From an uncultured Sphingomonas sp. (GTDB taxonomy: Bacteria; Pseudomonadota; Alphaproteobacteria; Sphingomonadales; Sphingomonadaceae): a stretch of 53,930 bases of DNA. The translations under genes were made by a program, and so were the position numbers. Within the stretch, counting starts at the first letter, position 1. Every line of letters begins with the position of its first letter. Below the pieces are notes generated by a model. It had not been told where the DNA came from. It saw only the letters and a program-made list of their open reading frames with translations, and ran no database searches. The stretch covers positions 1-53,930 of the forward strand of contig CADCVY010000065.1 in assembly GCA_902806275.1 (NCBI GenBank). The letters are read 5' to 3'. Shown piece after piece: positions 27,135 through 37,174 of this stretch.

Positions 27135-27858
27135 TTAACGCATCAACAGGGCAGGACGCACCACACGGGCCCAGCTGATCAGCTCGACCCGTGCCGCGCC
27201 CGCCTTGCGCAGCGTTCGGGCGCAGGCTTGGCCGTGCTACCGGTGGTCAGCACATCGTCGATCAGGATGATCGTCCTTCCCGCAATCCGTTGCTTGTCCC
27301 CGACCACGAATGCGCCCGCCACTGCTTCCCGCCGCTGCAGTGGGCTCATGCCTTTGAGCGGCGGCGTGCGGCGGGTACGCCGGAGGACGAACGGGTCGTC
27401 GGCAATGCGCAGGCGGCGCGACAATTCGCGGGCGACCAACGCTGACTGGTTGAACCCGCGCCACCACAGCCGCGACCGGTGCAGCGGCACCGGCACAAGC
27501 AGGCACTCGCCTTGCCCGGTGTCGATCAGTGGTGCCATGGTCCGGGCCAGCGCGACCTTGCGGCCGTATTTGAGCCGAATGGCAACGCCGCGCGACAGAT
27601 CGTCGTAGGCGACCGCTGCCCGCGTGCGGTCGATCCGCGGCGGCAGCGCCAGACAGGCGCCGCGTTCCTCCGCTTCGGTGCGTGCAGCGGCAACCCGCAA
27701 GTGAGACAACCGCCCTCCCCGAGGAACTCGACCTGCTTCCAGCATTCAGTGCAGAAGCTGTGCAGGTCGGCGACGATGAGGCCGCAGCCGGCGCAGCGGG
27801 GCGGCAGGACGAAGTCCAACGCCACTTGGGCAAATGTGTTCAGCGCCTGTCGCACCAT
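27135..27858 (-). pseudogene. comF: ComF family protein, apparently double-frameshifted
   Basis: N-terminal MVRQALNTFAQVALDFVLPPRCAGCGLIVADLHSFCTECWKQVEFLGEGGCLTCGLPL in one frame; middle RTEAEERGACLALPPRIDRTRAAVAYDDLSRGVAIRLKYGRK...IILIDDVLTTGSTAK in another; C-terminal ACARTLRKAGAARVELISWARVVRPALLMR* needs one extra base near 27236. Confidence 0.8.
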
Positions 27859-27900
27859 CCGCTGGTTGTCGCTTGCGGTTCGGCGTCGCACAAGCGGCGA

Positions 27901-28707
27901 ATGGCCGAGCTGTTCGACAATCACCTGCGCGCCACGCGGCGGGACCGCGCGGCAAGCACAGGGTTCGAGCTGTTCCTGCTCGAGCGCGCCTTCAAAGACT
28001 GCATGGAACGTCTCGAGATCGTCCAGCGGACGTTTGCCCGCGCGCTGCTGATCGGCTGCCCCGACCCTCGCTGGCTGGCGGTGTTGCGCACCAGCGTCGA
28101 CGCGGTGGACGCCTGTGACCCGGGGCACGTCTTCGCCCAGGCGGTAGGTGGCCTTCAGGTCGTCGAGGATCGGTGGAGCCCGCCCGCCGCCGCATACGAC
28201 CTCGTCCTTGCCATCGGCACCCTCGACACCGTCAACGATCTGCCGGGAACGTTTCGCGCCGTCCGGCGGACACTCGCGCCCGACCGCCTGTTCATCGGCG
28301 CAATGTCAGGTGGCGAGACGGTGCCGCAGCTGCGCGGAGCCATGCGCGCTGCCGACCAGATTGCGGGTGAAGCCCTGCCGCACGTCCATCCCCGGATCGA
28401 GGCGGCCGCCTTGGCTCCGCTGCTTTCGGCGGCTGGGTTCGCGATGCCGGTCGTCGACGTCGACCGGGCGCAGGTCGCGTACCGATCGTTTGACCGGCTG
28501 GTGGCGGATCTGCGCGCAATGGCAGCGACCAACGTGCTGGCGGCGCGTCCCCGCCGGCCGCTGTCCCGTGCCGCTTGGCAGGCCGCAGCCGAAAGCTTCG
28601 CGGCTGCCGGTGATGGAGAGCGCACGGTAGAGACGTTCGAAACCCTGCACTTCGCCGCCTGGACTCCTGCGGGCGCCCGAGGGAAAACAGCAATGACGCG
28701 CGCTTAA
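27901..28707 (+). CDS. Class I SAM-dependent methyltransferase (NDUFAF5-like)
   Basis: MAELFDNHLRATRRDRAA...FLLERAFKDCMERLEIVQRTFARALLIGCP; YDLVLAIGTLDTVNDLPGTFRAVRRTLAPDRLFIGAMSGGET. Confidence 0.85.
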   Translation: MAELFDNHLRATRRDRAASTGFELFLLERAFKDCMERLEIVQRTFARALLIGCPDPRWLAVLRTSVDAVDACDPGHVFAQAVGGLQVVEDRWSPPAAAYDLVLAIGTLDTVNDLPGTFRAVRRTLAPDRLFIGAMSGGETVPQLRGAMRAADQIAGEALPHVHPRIEAAALAPLLSAAGFAMPVVDVDRAQVAYRSFDRLVADLRAMAATNVLAARPRRPLSRAAWQAAAESFAAAGDGERTVETFETLHFAAWTPAGARGKTAMTRA

Positions 28708-28782
28708 CCGCGTTGCCGGTAAGAGTTGTTAACTGAACAGCCGTTAGACCGGCACGGTGGACGTGGATCAGGGGAGGGTGGC

Positions 28783-28977
28783 GTGAGCGCTATCCGGTTG
28801 AACTTGCGCGAGCTCGGCGTAGATACGCGCGGAGCGACTGCGATCGAATATGGACTCATCGCGGCACTGATCGCCGTCGCGTGCATCGGTGGGCTGCAAG
28901 GGCTTGGCGGCGGCTCCAAGGGGATGTGGAGCAAGCTCAGCAATATCGTCGAGGACCCGTCTAAGGCGAGAACCTAG
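28783..28977 (+). CDS. Flp family type IVb pilin
   Basis: GVDTRGATAIEYGLIAALIAVACIGGLQGLG; GTG start proposed. Confidence 0.88.
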   Translation: MSAIRLNLRELGVDTRGATAIEYGLIAALIAVACIGGLQGLGGGSKGMWSKLSNIVEDPSKART

Positions 28978-30446
28978 CTTCGACGCGGCCCGTAGACCAC
29001 CAGCTTGACCTTCTGGCCAGGCGCCAACTGGCTATTGGCAGCAAGCCCGTTAAGCGCCAGGAACCGGTCCAGCCTGAAGTCGCGGTAGGCCATCTGGCTG
29101 GCCAGCGACTGAACCGTGTCCCCAGGACGGACCGTAACCACGTCGATCACCCGCGGCCGGATCGCAGCGGCCTCGGCTGGCGTGATCCGCCGCAGGGAAT
29201 TGATCATGCCGCTGAACGGCCCGACACCATAACCGCCGCGGGTCATCACAATGAAGTGGTAAACCCGCTGCGGATCCCACTGATAGGCGATGACGCTGAC
29301 GTCGATAACGCCCGATGATGTATTGATTCTGGTCGTCGTAAGCGCCGCCGGCATGCCGCCGATGGTCAGCCGCTGCGGCGGCGGCACGGGAAGCTGAGAA
29401 CTCCCGCGGGTCAGTTCCTGAAAGACGTTGACCACGTAGTTCTCGAGCGAGCCGCGGTAGGCTCCGCCACTGAACTGCGCCTTCCCCGCCGATCCCGATA
29501 CGGTCACGGCATAGGTGCCGTTCTGCATCAGATAGCCGGCTGGGACGCTGAATTGGATGCGCAGGTCCGGATGGGTGAAGGTCGGCCCGTCGATGATCCC
29601 CTGGGCCGGATCGTCGTCGACGAACATGCCGTCGATCTGCGCCAGGTAAACGTCGCGATTGCGGATGCCGGTGCCGAGCCGCCCAGTCTGGCGGGCAAGC
29701 TGAAGCGCGCGCTGGCTGCGGTTCTCGCTTAACGGATGGGTGCTCGCCCATTCCGGCGTCTGGCGGTTGGTGCGGCCCTGGAGGCGCGACTGCAGCGCGG
29801 TCGCCCGGCTCAGCGCCGCAAGAATTCCCGGCCCGCCGGCGGGGTCATAACCCGCGCCGAGCAGATAGCGCATAGCGAGGATGTCGGATTCATACTCCTG
29901 CTCGCGCGAGAAGCTGAGCGTCCTGAGGCGAGCCGCTTGCTGCGTGCTCTGGTTGATCATGCTGCCGAACACGCTGTTGCCGAGCACCGCCCCGAGCACC
30001 TGGCCGAGGACCCCATAAGTGTTGTTGCGGCGGCTCACCTGCTGCCGGATGTGCGCGTGGTTGGCGGCGATGTGCGCGGCCTCGTGCCCGATGGCGAACG
30101 CAAGCTGCGCCTCGTCGTCCATGTACGCCATCAGCTGGCGGGTCACGTAGACATAGCCCCCTGGGACAGAAAAGGCGTTCTCGACCGCCGAGTTCAAGGT
30201 CGTGAAGCGAAGCACCTGGCCCGGGTTGGCGAGGCCGGTGTAAGCGCCGATTCGCTGGCCGACGGCGGCGACGTAGTTCGCCCGCGGTCCCCGCTCCTCC
30301 CCGCCAAGCTCCTGCACCATCTCCGGGTGCTGACGCTGGGCCTCGGCGATGTCGCGCGGATTAAGGTATCGGTGCGCCTGCGCGGCGACGATTGCCGGGG
30401 TAAGGGCCGCGGCGGCCGCCGCGGTCAGAATGATGCTCTTACGCAT
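28974..30446 (-). CDS. M48 family metalloprotease with C-terminal LysM-like region
   Basis: Signal peptide; LAFAIGHEAAHIAANHAH; QEYESDILAMRYL; C-terminal RPGDTVQSLASQMAYRDFRLDRFLALNGLAANSQLAPGQKVKLVV. Confidence 0.9.
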   Translation of the reverse strand: MRKSIILTAAAAAALTPAIVAAQAHRYLNPRDIAEAQRQHPEMVQELGGEERGPRANYVAAVGQRIGAYTGLANPGQVLRFTTLNSAVENAFSVPGGYVYVTRQLMAYMDDEAQLAFAIGHEAAHIAANHAHIRQQVSRRNNTYGVLGQVLGAVLGNSVFGSMINQSTQQAARLRTLSFSREQEYESDILAMRYLLGAGYDPAGGPGILAALSRATALQSRLQGRTNRQTPEWASTHPLSENRSQRALQLARQTGRLGTGIRNRDVYLAQIDGMFVDDDPAQGIIDGPTFTHPDLRIQFSVPAGYLMQNGTYAVTVSGSAGKAQFSGGAYRGSLENYVVNVFQELTRGSSQLPVPPPQRLTIGGMPAALTTTRINTSSGVIDVSVIAYQWDPQRVYHFIVMTRGGYGVGPFSGMINSLRRITPAEAAAIRPRVIDVVTVRPGDTVQSLASQMAYRDFRLDRFLALNGLAANSQLAPGQKVKLVVYGPRRS

Positions 30447-30528
30447 TGCCAGATCTCCGTACGGCGACAACTTAAGCCCGCGTCAAATTGAACGGCGAAT
30501 GACTGGAGCGGGTTCCTCGGCGCGAGGC

Positions 30529-31470
30529 CTAGCCGATCGCCAGGAACTTGGCGCGACGCTGGGCAACCAGCTCGTCGGGCCCGAGCTGGCAGCAGCCGTT
30601 AAGCTCTTCGATGACGGCGCCTTTCAGCGAGCCGATCGCCCCTTCGGGATCGCGGTGAGCGCCGCCGAGCGGTTCCGGGATGACCCGGTCGACCACGCCC
30701 AGGCCGTGCAAGTCGGCGGCCGTGATCCGCATCGCCTCGGCCGCATCGGCCGCCTTGTCCGCGGTGCGCCACAGGATGGAGGCGCAGCCTTCGGGCGAGA
30801 TCACCGAATAAACCGCATGCTCGAACATCAGCACGCGATTGGCAGCGGCAATCGCCACCGCCCCGCCGGAGCCGCCCTCGCCGACCACCACCGCGATCAT
30901 CGGCACGCGCAAGGCCAGGCTTTGCTCCGTCGAGCGGGCAATCGCCTCGGCCTGGCCGCGCTCCTCGGCCTGAACGCCGGGAAAGGCACCGGGCGTGTCC
31001 ACCAGGGTGACGACCGGCAGGCCGAACCGGTCGGCCAACTTCATCAGGCGGATGGCTTTACGATACCCCTCCGGCTTGGCCATGCCGAAGTTATGGCGCA
31101 GGCGGGATGCGGTGTCGGCGCCCTTTTCGTGCCCGATCAGCATCGCACGCCGGCCATCGATCCTGGCCAAGCCGCCGACAATCGCGCAATCTTCGCCGAA
31201 CGCCCGGTCGCCCGCGAGCGGGAGAAAATCGTCGGCGAGGCCGGCGACATAGTCCTTGAAGTGAGGGCGTTCGGGATGCCGCGCGACCTGCGCCTTTTGC
31301 CACGGCGTCAGCCGCGCATACGTGTCGCGGAGGAGCTTGGAAGCTTTTGACTCCAGCCGGCCGATCTCCGCGTCGATGTCGATCGAGCCGCTGCTGGCCG
31401 TTTCGCGCAGCTCGGCCACGCGGGTTTCGAGCTCGGCGATCGGCTTTTCGAAGTCGAGGTAGGTCAGCAT
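30529..31470 (-). CDS. accA: Acetyl-CoA carboxylase carboxyltransferase subunit alpha
   Basis: [85 protein letters not shown]. Confidence 0.96.
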   Translation of the reverse strand: MLTYLDFEKPIAELETRVAELRETASSGSIDIDAEIGRLESKASKLLRDTYARLTPWQKAQVARHPERPHFKDYVAGLADDFLPLAGDRAFGEDCAIVGGLARIDGRRAMLIGHEKGADTASRLRHNFGMAKPEGYRKAIRLMKLADRFGLPVVTLVDTPGAFPGVQAEERGQAEAIARSTEQSLALRVPMIAVVVGEGGSGGAVAIAAANRVLMFEHAVYSVISPEGCASILWRTADKAADAAEAMRITAADLHGLGVVDRVIPEPLGGAHRDPEGAIGSLKGAVIEELNGCCQLGPDELVAQRRAKFLAIG

Positions 31471-31505
31471 CTGGCGCGGCGGGTTGGACGAAGCCGCGCC
31501 AGCCG

Positions 31506-32393
31506 TCAACGCGTCCTGGTGGCGAGCGGGTGGCGCGAGTTCACCAGCTCGACCAGGCGGGCGCTGTCGACATGGGTGTAGATCTGGGTGGTGGCGATGT
31601 CCGCATGGCCAAGCAGCGACTGCAGCACGCGAAGGTCGGCGCCGCCGGCCAGCAGGTGCGTGGCGAAGGCGTGCCGCAAGACATGCGGGCTGACGCGGTC
31701 CGGCGCGATCCCCGCGTCCGCGGCCATCTGCCGCACGATCTGGAACAGCCGCACCCGGCTGAGGTGCGCCTTGTTGCTCGGGAATAGCCATGGCTGCCCG
31801 GACGGCACTGCCTCCAGCCACTTGCCGACCGCGCTTTCTGCGCGCGATGAGATTGGCACCAGCCGTTCCTTGCTGCCCTTGCCGCGCACCATCAGGAAAG
31901 GCTGCCCTAGGCGAACGCCGTTGCGTGGGAGGCTGACCAGCTCGCTCGCGCGCAGGCCCGATCCGTAAAGCAGTTCCAGCAAGGCAAGGTTCCGCAGCCG
32001 GATCGGCTCGCCGGTGGCCGCACGATCCTCGGCGCTCTCGAACATGCGGGCGATCTCCGCTTCCTCCAGGATCCGCGGCAGTGGCCGCTCGAGCCGCGGC
32101 CGGGGGAGCGCACCCGATGGGTCGTCCTGGCGCAGCCCGTCGTCGACCAGGAACCCGAAGAAGCGCCGCAACGCCGCCGCCCTCCGCGCGACAGTCGAGG
32201 GCGCCAGCTCCGCCCATTGGGCCCCGAGCCGGCCGAGCTCTGTCGCGGAAGCGGACGAGAGGTCTCCCCCGAAGCATTCGGCGGTGCGTTCCAGGTCGCT
32301 GCGATAGGCGCTCAGCGTGTGACGGGAAGCGCCGGCTTCGGCAGCCATCATGTCCAGGAAGCGGTCGACTAGCGCCTGGTCTGCCGGCGTCAC
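31506..32393 (-). CDS. xerD: Tyrosine recombinase XerD
   Basis: [69 protein letters not shown]. Confidence 0.93.
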   Translation of the reverse strand: MTPADQALVDRFLDMMAAEAGASRHTLSAYRSDLERTAECFGGDLSSASATELGRLGAQWAELAPSTVARRAAALRRFFGFLVDDGLRQDDPSGALPRPRLERPLPRILEEAEIARMFESAEDRAATGEPIRLRNLALLELLYGSGLRASELVSLPRNGVRLGQPFLMVRGKGSKERLVPISSRAESAVGKWLEAVPSGQPWLFPSNKAHLSRVRLFQIVRQMAADAGIAPDRVSPHVLRHAFATHLLAGGADLRVLQSLLGHADIATTQIYTHVDSARLVELVNSRHPLATRTR

Positions 32394-34171
32394 GTCCGCG
32401 ACAGCGCTTCCGCTGCGATCATCCGGGCGGTGTAGTCCTGACCGGTGCGCTTGAGCGTCAGCACGGCGTGGAACAGCTGTGCTGACGGCAGCCGCTCGAA
32501 GCTCGGCGCCTGCAAGCCAGTGCCTGCCAGCACCGCGACAGTGCCAGGCTGCCCGAGCCGCGCGGCGCCATCGATCATACGCGTCCAGGTCGACCGGCGA
32601 CCGATACCCAGGCCATAGCGCCGGTTGAGCGCATCGGCGGAGCTCTGGTTGACGCGGCCGAGTCCGGCGAGCCCGGCGACCAGCAAGGCACTCCGCGCCC
32701 GGTTGCGGCTGTTGTCACGGCCAATGAAGCCGGTGATCCGCCTGTAACTCAGATCGAGGTCGTTGCCGTCCGGAGCGGCAAGCACCAGCATGGCCCAGCA
32801 GCGATCGCCGGCAGCATCATCCATCTCGCTGCACGCGGAACCCCAGCGAGCAGCCTGGCGGTCATAACCGGCAGCAAGCATCGCGGACACCAGCTCGGGC
32901 GCGTCCCGCTCCAGCTCTGGATCGGGGTCGACGAGCGTTGCCGCCCGCGCCACCAGCGCGCGCATCGCTTCGCGCTCCAGCGGCGAATCGGCTTTGTCGA
33001 GCAGGCGCCGGATCGCGGCCAGCCGAGTGTCGCGGTCGCGCCCGACAAATGCCTGCCGGACCTGCCAGGCGTCGGTCTGCGGCAGGTCGCTCGGATCGGT
33101 CGCATCGTAGATCAGGGAATAAAGATCGATCATCGACTGTGACGAAAACACGCCGAGGCCGGTGGCGATCATGGCGGATTGAAGCCGCTGCTGCGGGGAA
33201 AGCAGCGGCGCCCGCGCCTGGAATGCGCGCATCCGCGGGGTTGCTCGCCGCAGCAGCCGGTCCGGCGGCACCATGCCCGTCGCGGTCGCCAAGCCGAAGC
33301 GCCACGCGGTCAGGTGGTCGACCGGCTCCCACTCGACGGTCACCGCTCGCCCGGTGTTCGCGCCGGCGCCGACCACCTTTTGTGCAAGGATCAGGTCGAT
33401 GCCGCCGATGCGGCGCGAGCGGCGAGCATTGTCGATCTGCGCCGCCGCGCTCTCCGGCTCGCCGCCAAGCGCCGAACACATTGCCGAAACCAGGGGCCGA
33501 ACCTGCGGGTCGTAGCGCCGGATGCCGCTTTCCAGTGGGCACAAGGCGGGCGGATCGGCGCTTGCCAACGCACTTTGCACGGCGACCTGGACCATCTTGG
33601 GCGTGAAGCGATCGGTGTCGACGCTCGCCACCAGCAGCTGGGCGGCGTCGGCCTCGCCCATCCGCAGCAGAAGCCAGGCGCGTTCGGCGACCCAGTCGAC
33701 CGGGTTGACGTGGCGCGGCGCACGAACCCGGGCCAGAAGAGCGTTGCGCAAGGCCATGTGCGCCCAGCGCGACGCGATCGGCGCATCCATCCGCCGCATC
33801 AAGGTCGAGAGGAACGCTCCGCTTGCCGCTCGCCACGGGTCGGCGCCAAGCGGCGTTCCTGACGGGTCAAGTGCGCCGACGACCCAAGGATCCCGGCGTG
33901 CGTGCGCCGGATACTCGACCGGCGGCGGCGGCGGTGGAGGCAGCAAGACGTCCGTCAACTCGGTCGTCGCGCCGTCGTCGCCGGGCGCGGGTGACAGCCT
34001 TGGTCTCGCAACCGGGCGCGCGGGCTGGGCGGCCAGCGGTTCGGGGGAGGCGGTCACCGGCTGGGCGGGCTGCGGCGTTGGGGCAGGCTGCGGCTGCGCG
34101 GCCTGCTGGGCAAGCGCCGGCAGTGCGATGGCCAGCGCCGCCGCACTGACGAGCAGCGGCTTAGCTCGCAT
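32390..34171 (-). CDS. Secreted hypothetical protein, Pro/Ala-rich N-terminal region
   Basis: [49 protein letters not shown]...; 4-bp overlap with xerD. Confidence 0.8.
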   Translation of the reverse strand: MRAKPLLVSAAALAIALPALAQQAAQPQPAPTPQPAQPVTASPEPLAAQPARPVARPRLSPAPGDDGATTELTDVLLPPPPPPPVEYPAHARRDPWVVGALDPSGTPLGADPWRAASGAFLSTLMRRMDAPIASRWAHMALRNALLARVRAPRHVNPVDWVAERAWLLLRMGEADAAQLLVASVDTDRFTPKMVQVAVQSALASADPPALCPLESGIRRYDPQVRPLVSAMCSALGGEPESAAAQIDNARRSRRIGGIDLILAQKVVGAGANTGRAVTVEWEPVDHLTAWRFGLATATGMVPPDRLLRRATPRMRAFQARAPLLSPQQRLQSAMIATGLGVFSSQSMIDLYSLIYDATDPSDLPQTDAWQVRQAFVGRDRDTRLAAIRRLLDKADSPLEREAMRALVARAATLVDPDPELERDAPELVSAMLAAGYDRQAARWGSACSEMDDAAGDRCWAMLVLAAPDGNDLDLSYRRITGFIGRDNSRNRARSALLVAGLAGLGRVNQSSADALNRRYGLGIGRRSTWTRMIDGAARLGQPGTVAVLAGTGLQAPSFERLPSAQLFHAVLTLKRTGQDYTARMIAAEALSRT

Positions 34172-34295
34172 TGCCGCCCTGAGGCACGTCAACCTCGATC
34201 GTCCGCGTCGGCCCTTCCTCAACACCCGTCGAAAGGAACACCAGCCCGCCAACGAGCAGCAGAATGATAATGATGAAAAGCACCAATCGCGACAT
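34161..34295 (-). CDS. Small single-TM protein (44 aa)
   Basis: [44 protein letters not shown]; overlaps the start of the secreted protein gene; below ORF-track cutoff. Confidence 0.7.
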   Translation of the reverse strand: MSRLVLFIIIILLLVGGLVFLSTGVEEGPTRTIEVDVPQGGNAS

Positions 34296-34389
34296 GAGTT
34301 TCCGCTTGGATGAACGGGCCAGCGGCGCTTTTGCCGAGCGCCAAAGCCGCTGTATAGCCCTTTCGGGTGAGCGACACAGCGAAGTTCAG

Positions 34390-34941
34390 GTGACCGGCCT
34401 AGCACAGCCCCTCGACCGGCCGGTGGTGCTTGTCGGCCTGATGGGCGTCGGCAAGTCCACGGTCGGGAGACGGCTTGCCAGGCGCCTCGGCCTGCCGTTC
34501 ATCGACAGCGATTCGGCGATCGAGGATGCCGTCGGCCTGCCGGCCGGCGAAGTGTTCGAACGCTACGGCGAGGCCGACTACCGGGACGGCGAACGGCGGC
34601 TGGTGGCGCGGCTGGTCGACGGGGAGGTGCGGGTGATTGCGACCGGCGGCGGCGTGTTCGTCGATCCGCGCACCCGCCAGTTGCTCAAGGATCGCGCGAT
34701 CACCGTCTGGCTCGATGCCTCGATCGACGTGCTGGCCGAGCGCACCGGCCGCCGCGACACGCGCCCGCTGCTCAAGACCGAAGACCCCAAGGCGACGCTG
34801 GAGCAGCTCGCAGCCATCGAACGGCAGGCCTATGCCGAGGCCGATGTTCACGTTCAGAGCGGCCAGGGCGCGCACAAGGACGTCGTCGAGGCCATCATCC
34901 GCCTGCTCGACGAGCATCTCGCCAAGCGCAGCGCCGCCTAG
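34390..34941 (+). CDS. aroK: Shikimate kinase
   Basis: VVLVGLMGVGKSTVGRRLARRLGLPFIDSD; VIATGGGVFVDPRTRQLL; VWLDASIDVLAERTGRRDTRPLL; GTG start proposed. Confidence 0.93.
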   Translation: MTGLAQPLDRPVVLVGLMGVGKSTVGRRLARRLGLPFIDSDSAIEDAVGLPAGEVFERYGEADYRDGERRLVARLVDGEVRVIATGGGVFVDPRTRQLLKDRAITVWLDASIDVLAERTGRRDTRPLLKTEDPKATLEQLAAIERQAYAEADVHVQSGQGAHKDVVEAIIRLLDEHLAKRSAA

Positions 34942-36755
34942 CCGGGCACCTCTTCGTCCTGCATGGGCCGATCGACGCCAAAGATGCGCTCGCGGCCGCT
35001 ATACAGGTCTCCGGTGCTGCGCTGCAGCTCCAGCCGCTCGCAATCGCGCTGCCGGTACTCGTGCTCCACGCGGTCGGTCTCCGCCTCCGGCACGCCGAGC
35101 TTGAGCAAGGCCTGGCGGCCCATCACCACCGCGCTTTCAAACAGCTCGCGCTGCATGAAAGCAACGTCAATTCCGGCAAACTCGACGATTTGTCGGCGGT
35201 CGTACACGCGGACGAGCACCTGCGCGTGCGGGAAGCTTTCGAGCACACCCTCCAGCTGCGCCCGCGTCAAATCGCGGCTGTCGTGGCAGAACAGAATCGC
35301 TTCGGCCGTGTCGGCGCCGGCGGTGCGGAGAAGGTCGATCCGCGTACCGTCCCCGTAATAGACCTTGGTGCCGAACTCCTCGCTGACCTCGATCTGCTCC
35401 GCGTCGGCGTCGATGATGGTCACCGGGATGCGCTTGGCCATCAGCATTTGGGCAACCGTCTGGCCATAGCGGCCGTAGCCGACGACGATGGCATTTGTCT
35501 CGGGCGAAAGCTCCGGCCCGTCCATCCCCTCGCCGCCGCGTTCCTCACGCCGCTCGAGCCAATCGGTCAGCCGCATCAGGAATGGCGTGGTTGCCATTGA
35601 AAGGGTGACCACGGCGCTGAACAGGGACGCCGCTTCCTCCGTGATCAGCCGCGCCGCGGTGGCCTGGGCGAACAGCACGAAGCCGAACTCGCCCGCCTGG
35701 CTGAGCAGCAGGCCGAGGCGGACGCTGCGCGGCCAGCTATTGCCGAACAGCCGCGCCAAACCGGCGATCACGACCGACTTGGTGAGGATAACCGCCGCCG
35801 CGATGCCGATCACGAACAATGGGCGGGAGGCGATCAGCTGCAGCTCCAGCACCATGCCGACGGAGAGGAAGAACAGTCCGAGGAGGATGGAGCGGAACGG
35901 CTCCACGTCACTTTCGATCTCGTGCCGGTAAGGCGATTCGGCGAGCATGACGCCCGCGACGAAGGCGCCAAGCGCCACCGACAAGTGCAGCAGGTGCATC
36001 ACCGCCGATGCGCCCACGACCGTGAACAAGGCGGCGACGATGAACAGCTCGCGCTCTCCGAACCGGCCGATCAGCCTGAACAAGGGATTGAGCAGGAAGT
36101 GGCCGGCGGCGATCAGCCCGGCAATGGCGAGCACCGTATAGAGCGCCATCATCCACCCGCCCGGCGTACCCGGGTCGACCGGCACTGCCGACATTGCCGC
36201 GATGATGGTGATCAAAGGGATGATCGACAGGTCCTGGAACAGCAGGACGGAAAAGGCCCGCTCCCCCTGCGGCGTGTTGAGGTCATTATCCGAGCGCAGC
36301 ATCGGCAGCACCTGCGCGGTCGAGGACAGCGCCAGCGGCAAGCCGATCGCCAGCGCGATCCTCAGCGAGAGGTCGGCAACCGCAAAAAGAACAGCGGTGA
36401 TCGCGATGCCGCACAGCACAACCTGCGCAAGGCCGAGGCCGAAGATGTCGCGCCGCAGCCGCCACAGCCGGCTCGGCTGCAGCTCCAGCCCGACGATGAA
36501 CAGCAGCAGGGCGATGCCGATGTCGGTGATGCTGAGCAGCTGCTGCGGGTCGCCGATCAGGCCGAGCGCCTGCGGACCAATCAGCGCGCCGGCGACGATG
36601 TAGCCCAAGGTCGCCCCCAGCTTCAGCCGCCGGAAGATGATGACGAAAAACAAGGCGGCGCCGAGCATGATGGCGCCGCTTTCGATGATCGCGGTGGTCG
36701 CCGCGGCGTTCTCCGCCGGCGTGGTCGTGGTCTGGGCAGTCTCGACTGCGATCAC
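34938..36755 (-). CDS. Monovalent cation:proton antiporter-2 (CPA2/Kef) with TrkA-N domain
   Basis: LGATLGYIVAGALIGPQALGLI; LGAFVAGVMLAESPYRHEIESDVEPFRSILLGLFFLSVGM; NAIVVGYGRYGQTVAQMLMAKRIPVTIIDADAEQIE; GTG start. Confidence 0.93.
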   Translation of the reverse strand: MIAVETAQTTTTPAENAAATTAIIESGAIMLGAALFFVIIFRRLKLGATLGYIVAGALIGPQALGLIGDPQQLLSITDIGIALLLFIVGLELQPSRLWRLRRDIFGLGLAQVVLCGIAITAVLFAVADLSLRIALAIGLPLALSSTAQVLPMLRSDNDLNTPQGERAFSVLLFQDLSIIPLITIIAAMSAVPVDPGTPGGWMMALYTVLAIAGLIAAGHFLLNPLFRLIGRFGERELFIVAALFTVVGASAVMHLLHLSVALGAFVAGVMLAESPYRHEIESDVEPFRSILLGLFFLSVGMVLELQLIASRPLFVIGIAAAVILTKSVVIAGLARLFGNSWPRSVRLGLLLSQAGEFGFVLFAQATAARLITEEAASLFSAVVTLSMATTPFLMRLTDWLERREERGGEGMDGPELSPETNAIVVGYGRYGQTVAQMLMAKRIPVTIIDADAEQIEVSEEFGTKVYYGDGTRIDLLRTAGADTAEAILFCHDSRDLTRAQLEGVLESFPHAQVLVRVYDRRQIVEFAGIDVAFMQRELFESAVVMGRQALLKLGVPEAETDRVEHEYRQRDCERLELQRSTGDLYSGRERIFGVDRPMQDEEVPG

Positions 36756-37174
36756 CGCGCATCTTCCATCGCCGACAGCAGGGCCCGGAACGGCAGCAGG
36801 ATGGCTCCATGGCGTCCCGCGCGGGTGCGGGCGGGCGCCAGCGCGAGCAGGCCGGGCCAATCGCCCGCATCGTCGCGCTCCCGTGCCAGCCAGCGGCTCA
36901 GCGCCACCATCGCTTCGGCGATCTCGGCATGGTTGCGCCCGCCGGCATGGCCCTCGACCAGCGCCGCCGACGCCTGGCCAAAAGCGCAGGCCTGGACCAA
37001 TTGTGAGACGGCGACGATGCGCCGGTGGTCATCGAGATGAACCGCAATCTTGATCAGGCTTCCGCAGGTTGGCGAGCGCACCTCGGCGCGGCCATCCTCG
37101 CGCTCGAGCACCCTGGGCTCCTGCAGCGACGACGCCAGACGCAGGATCTCGGTGGTGTAGGCCGGCTCAGTCAT
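36752..37174 (-). CDS. Iron-sulfur cluster assembly scaffold (NifU/IscU-like)
   Basis: LEREDGRAEVRSPTCGSLIKIAVHLDDHRRIVAVSQLVQACAFGQASAALVEGHAGGR. Confidence 0.8.
   Translation of the reverse strand: MTEPAYTTEILRLASSLQEPRVLEREDGRAEVRSPTCGSLIKIAVHLDDHRRIVAVSQLVQACAFGQASAALVEGHAGGRNHAEIAEAMVALSRWLARERDDAGDWPGLLALAPARTRAGRHGAILLPFRALLSAMEDAR

Noticed and set aside
28705-28745. Possible CtrA sites (two TTAAC half-sites) before the Flp pilin gene
   Set aside because: Half-site spacing (about 21 nt) does not match the TTAA-N7-TTAA consensus.
31506-32393. Tyrosine recombinase as evidence of an integrated element
   Set aside because: Sequence and context fit chromosomal XerD beside accA; no att-like repeats or cargo seen.
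35922-37040. 372-aa plus-strand ORF
   Set aside because: Antisense to the Kef and NifU-like genes; Asp/Gln/Arg-rich shadow composition.
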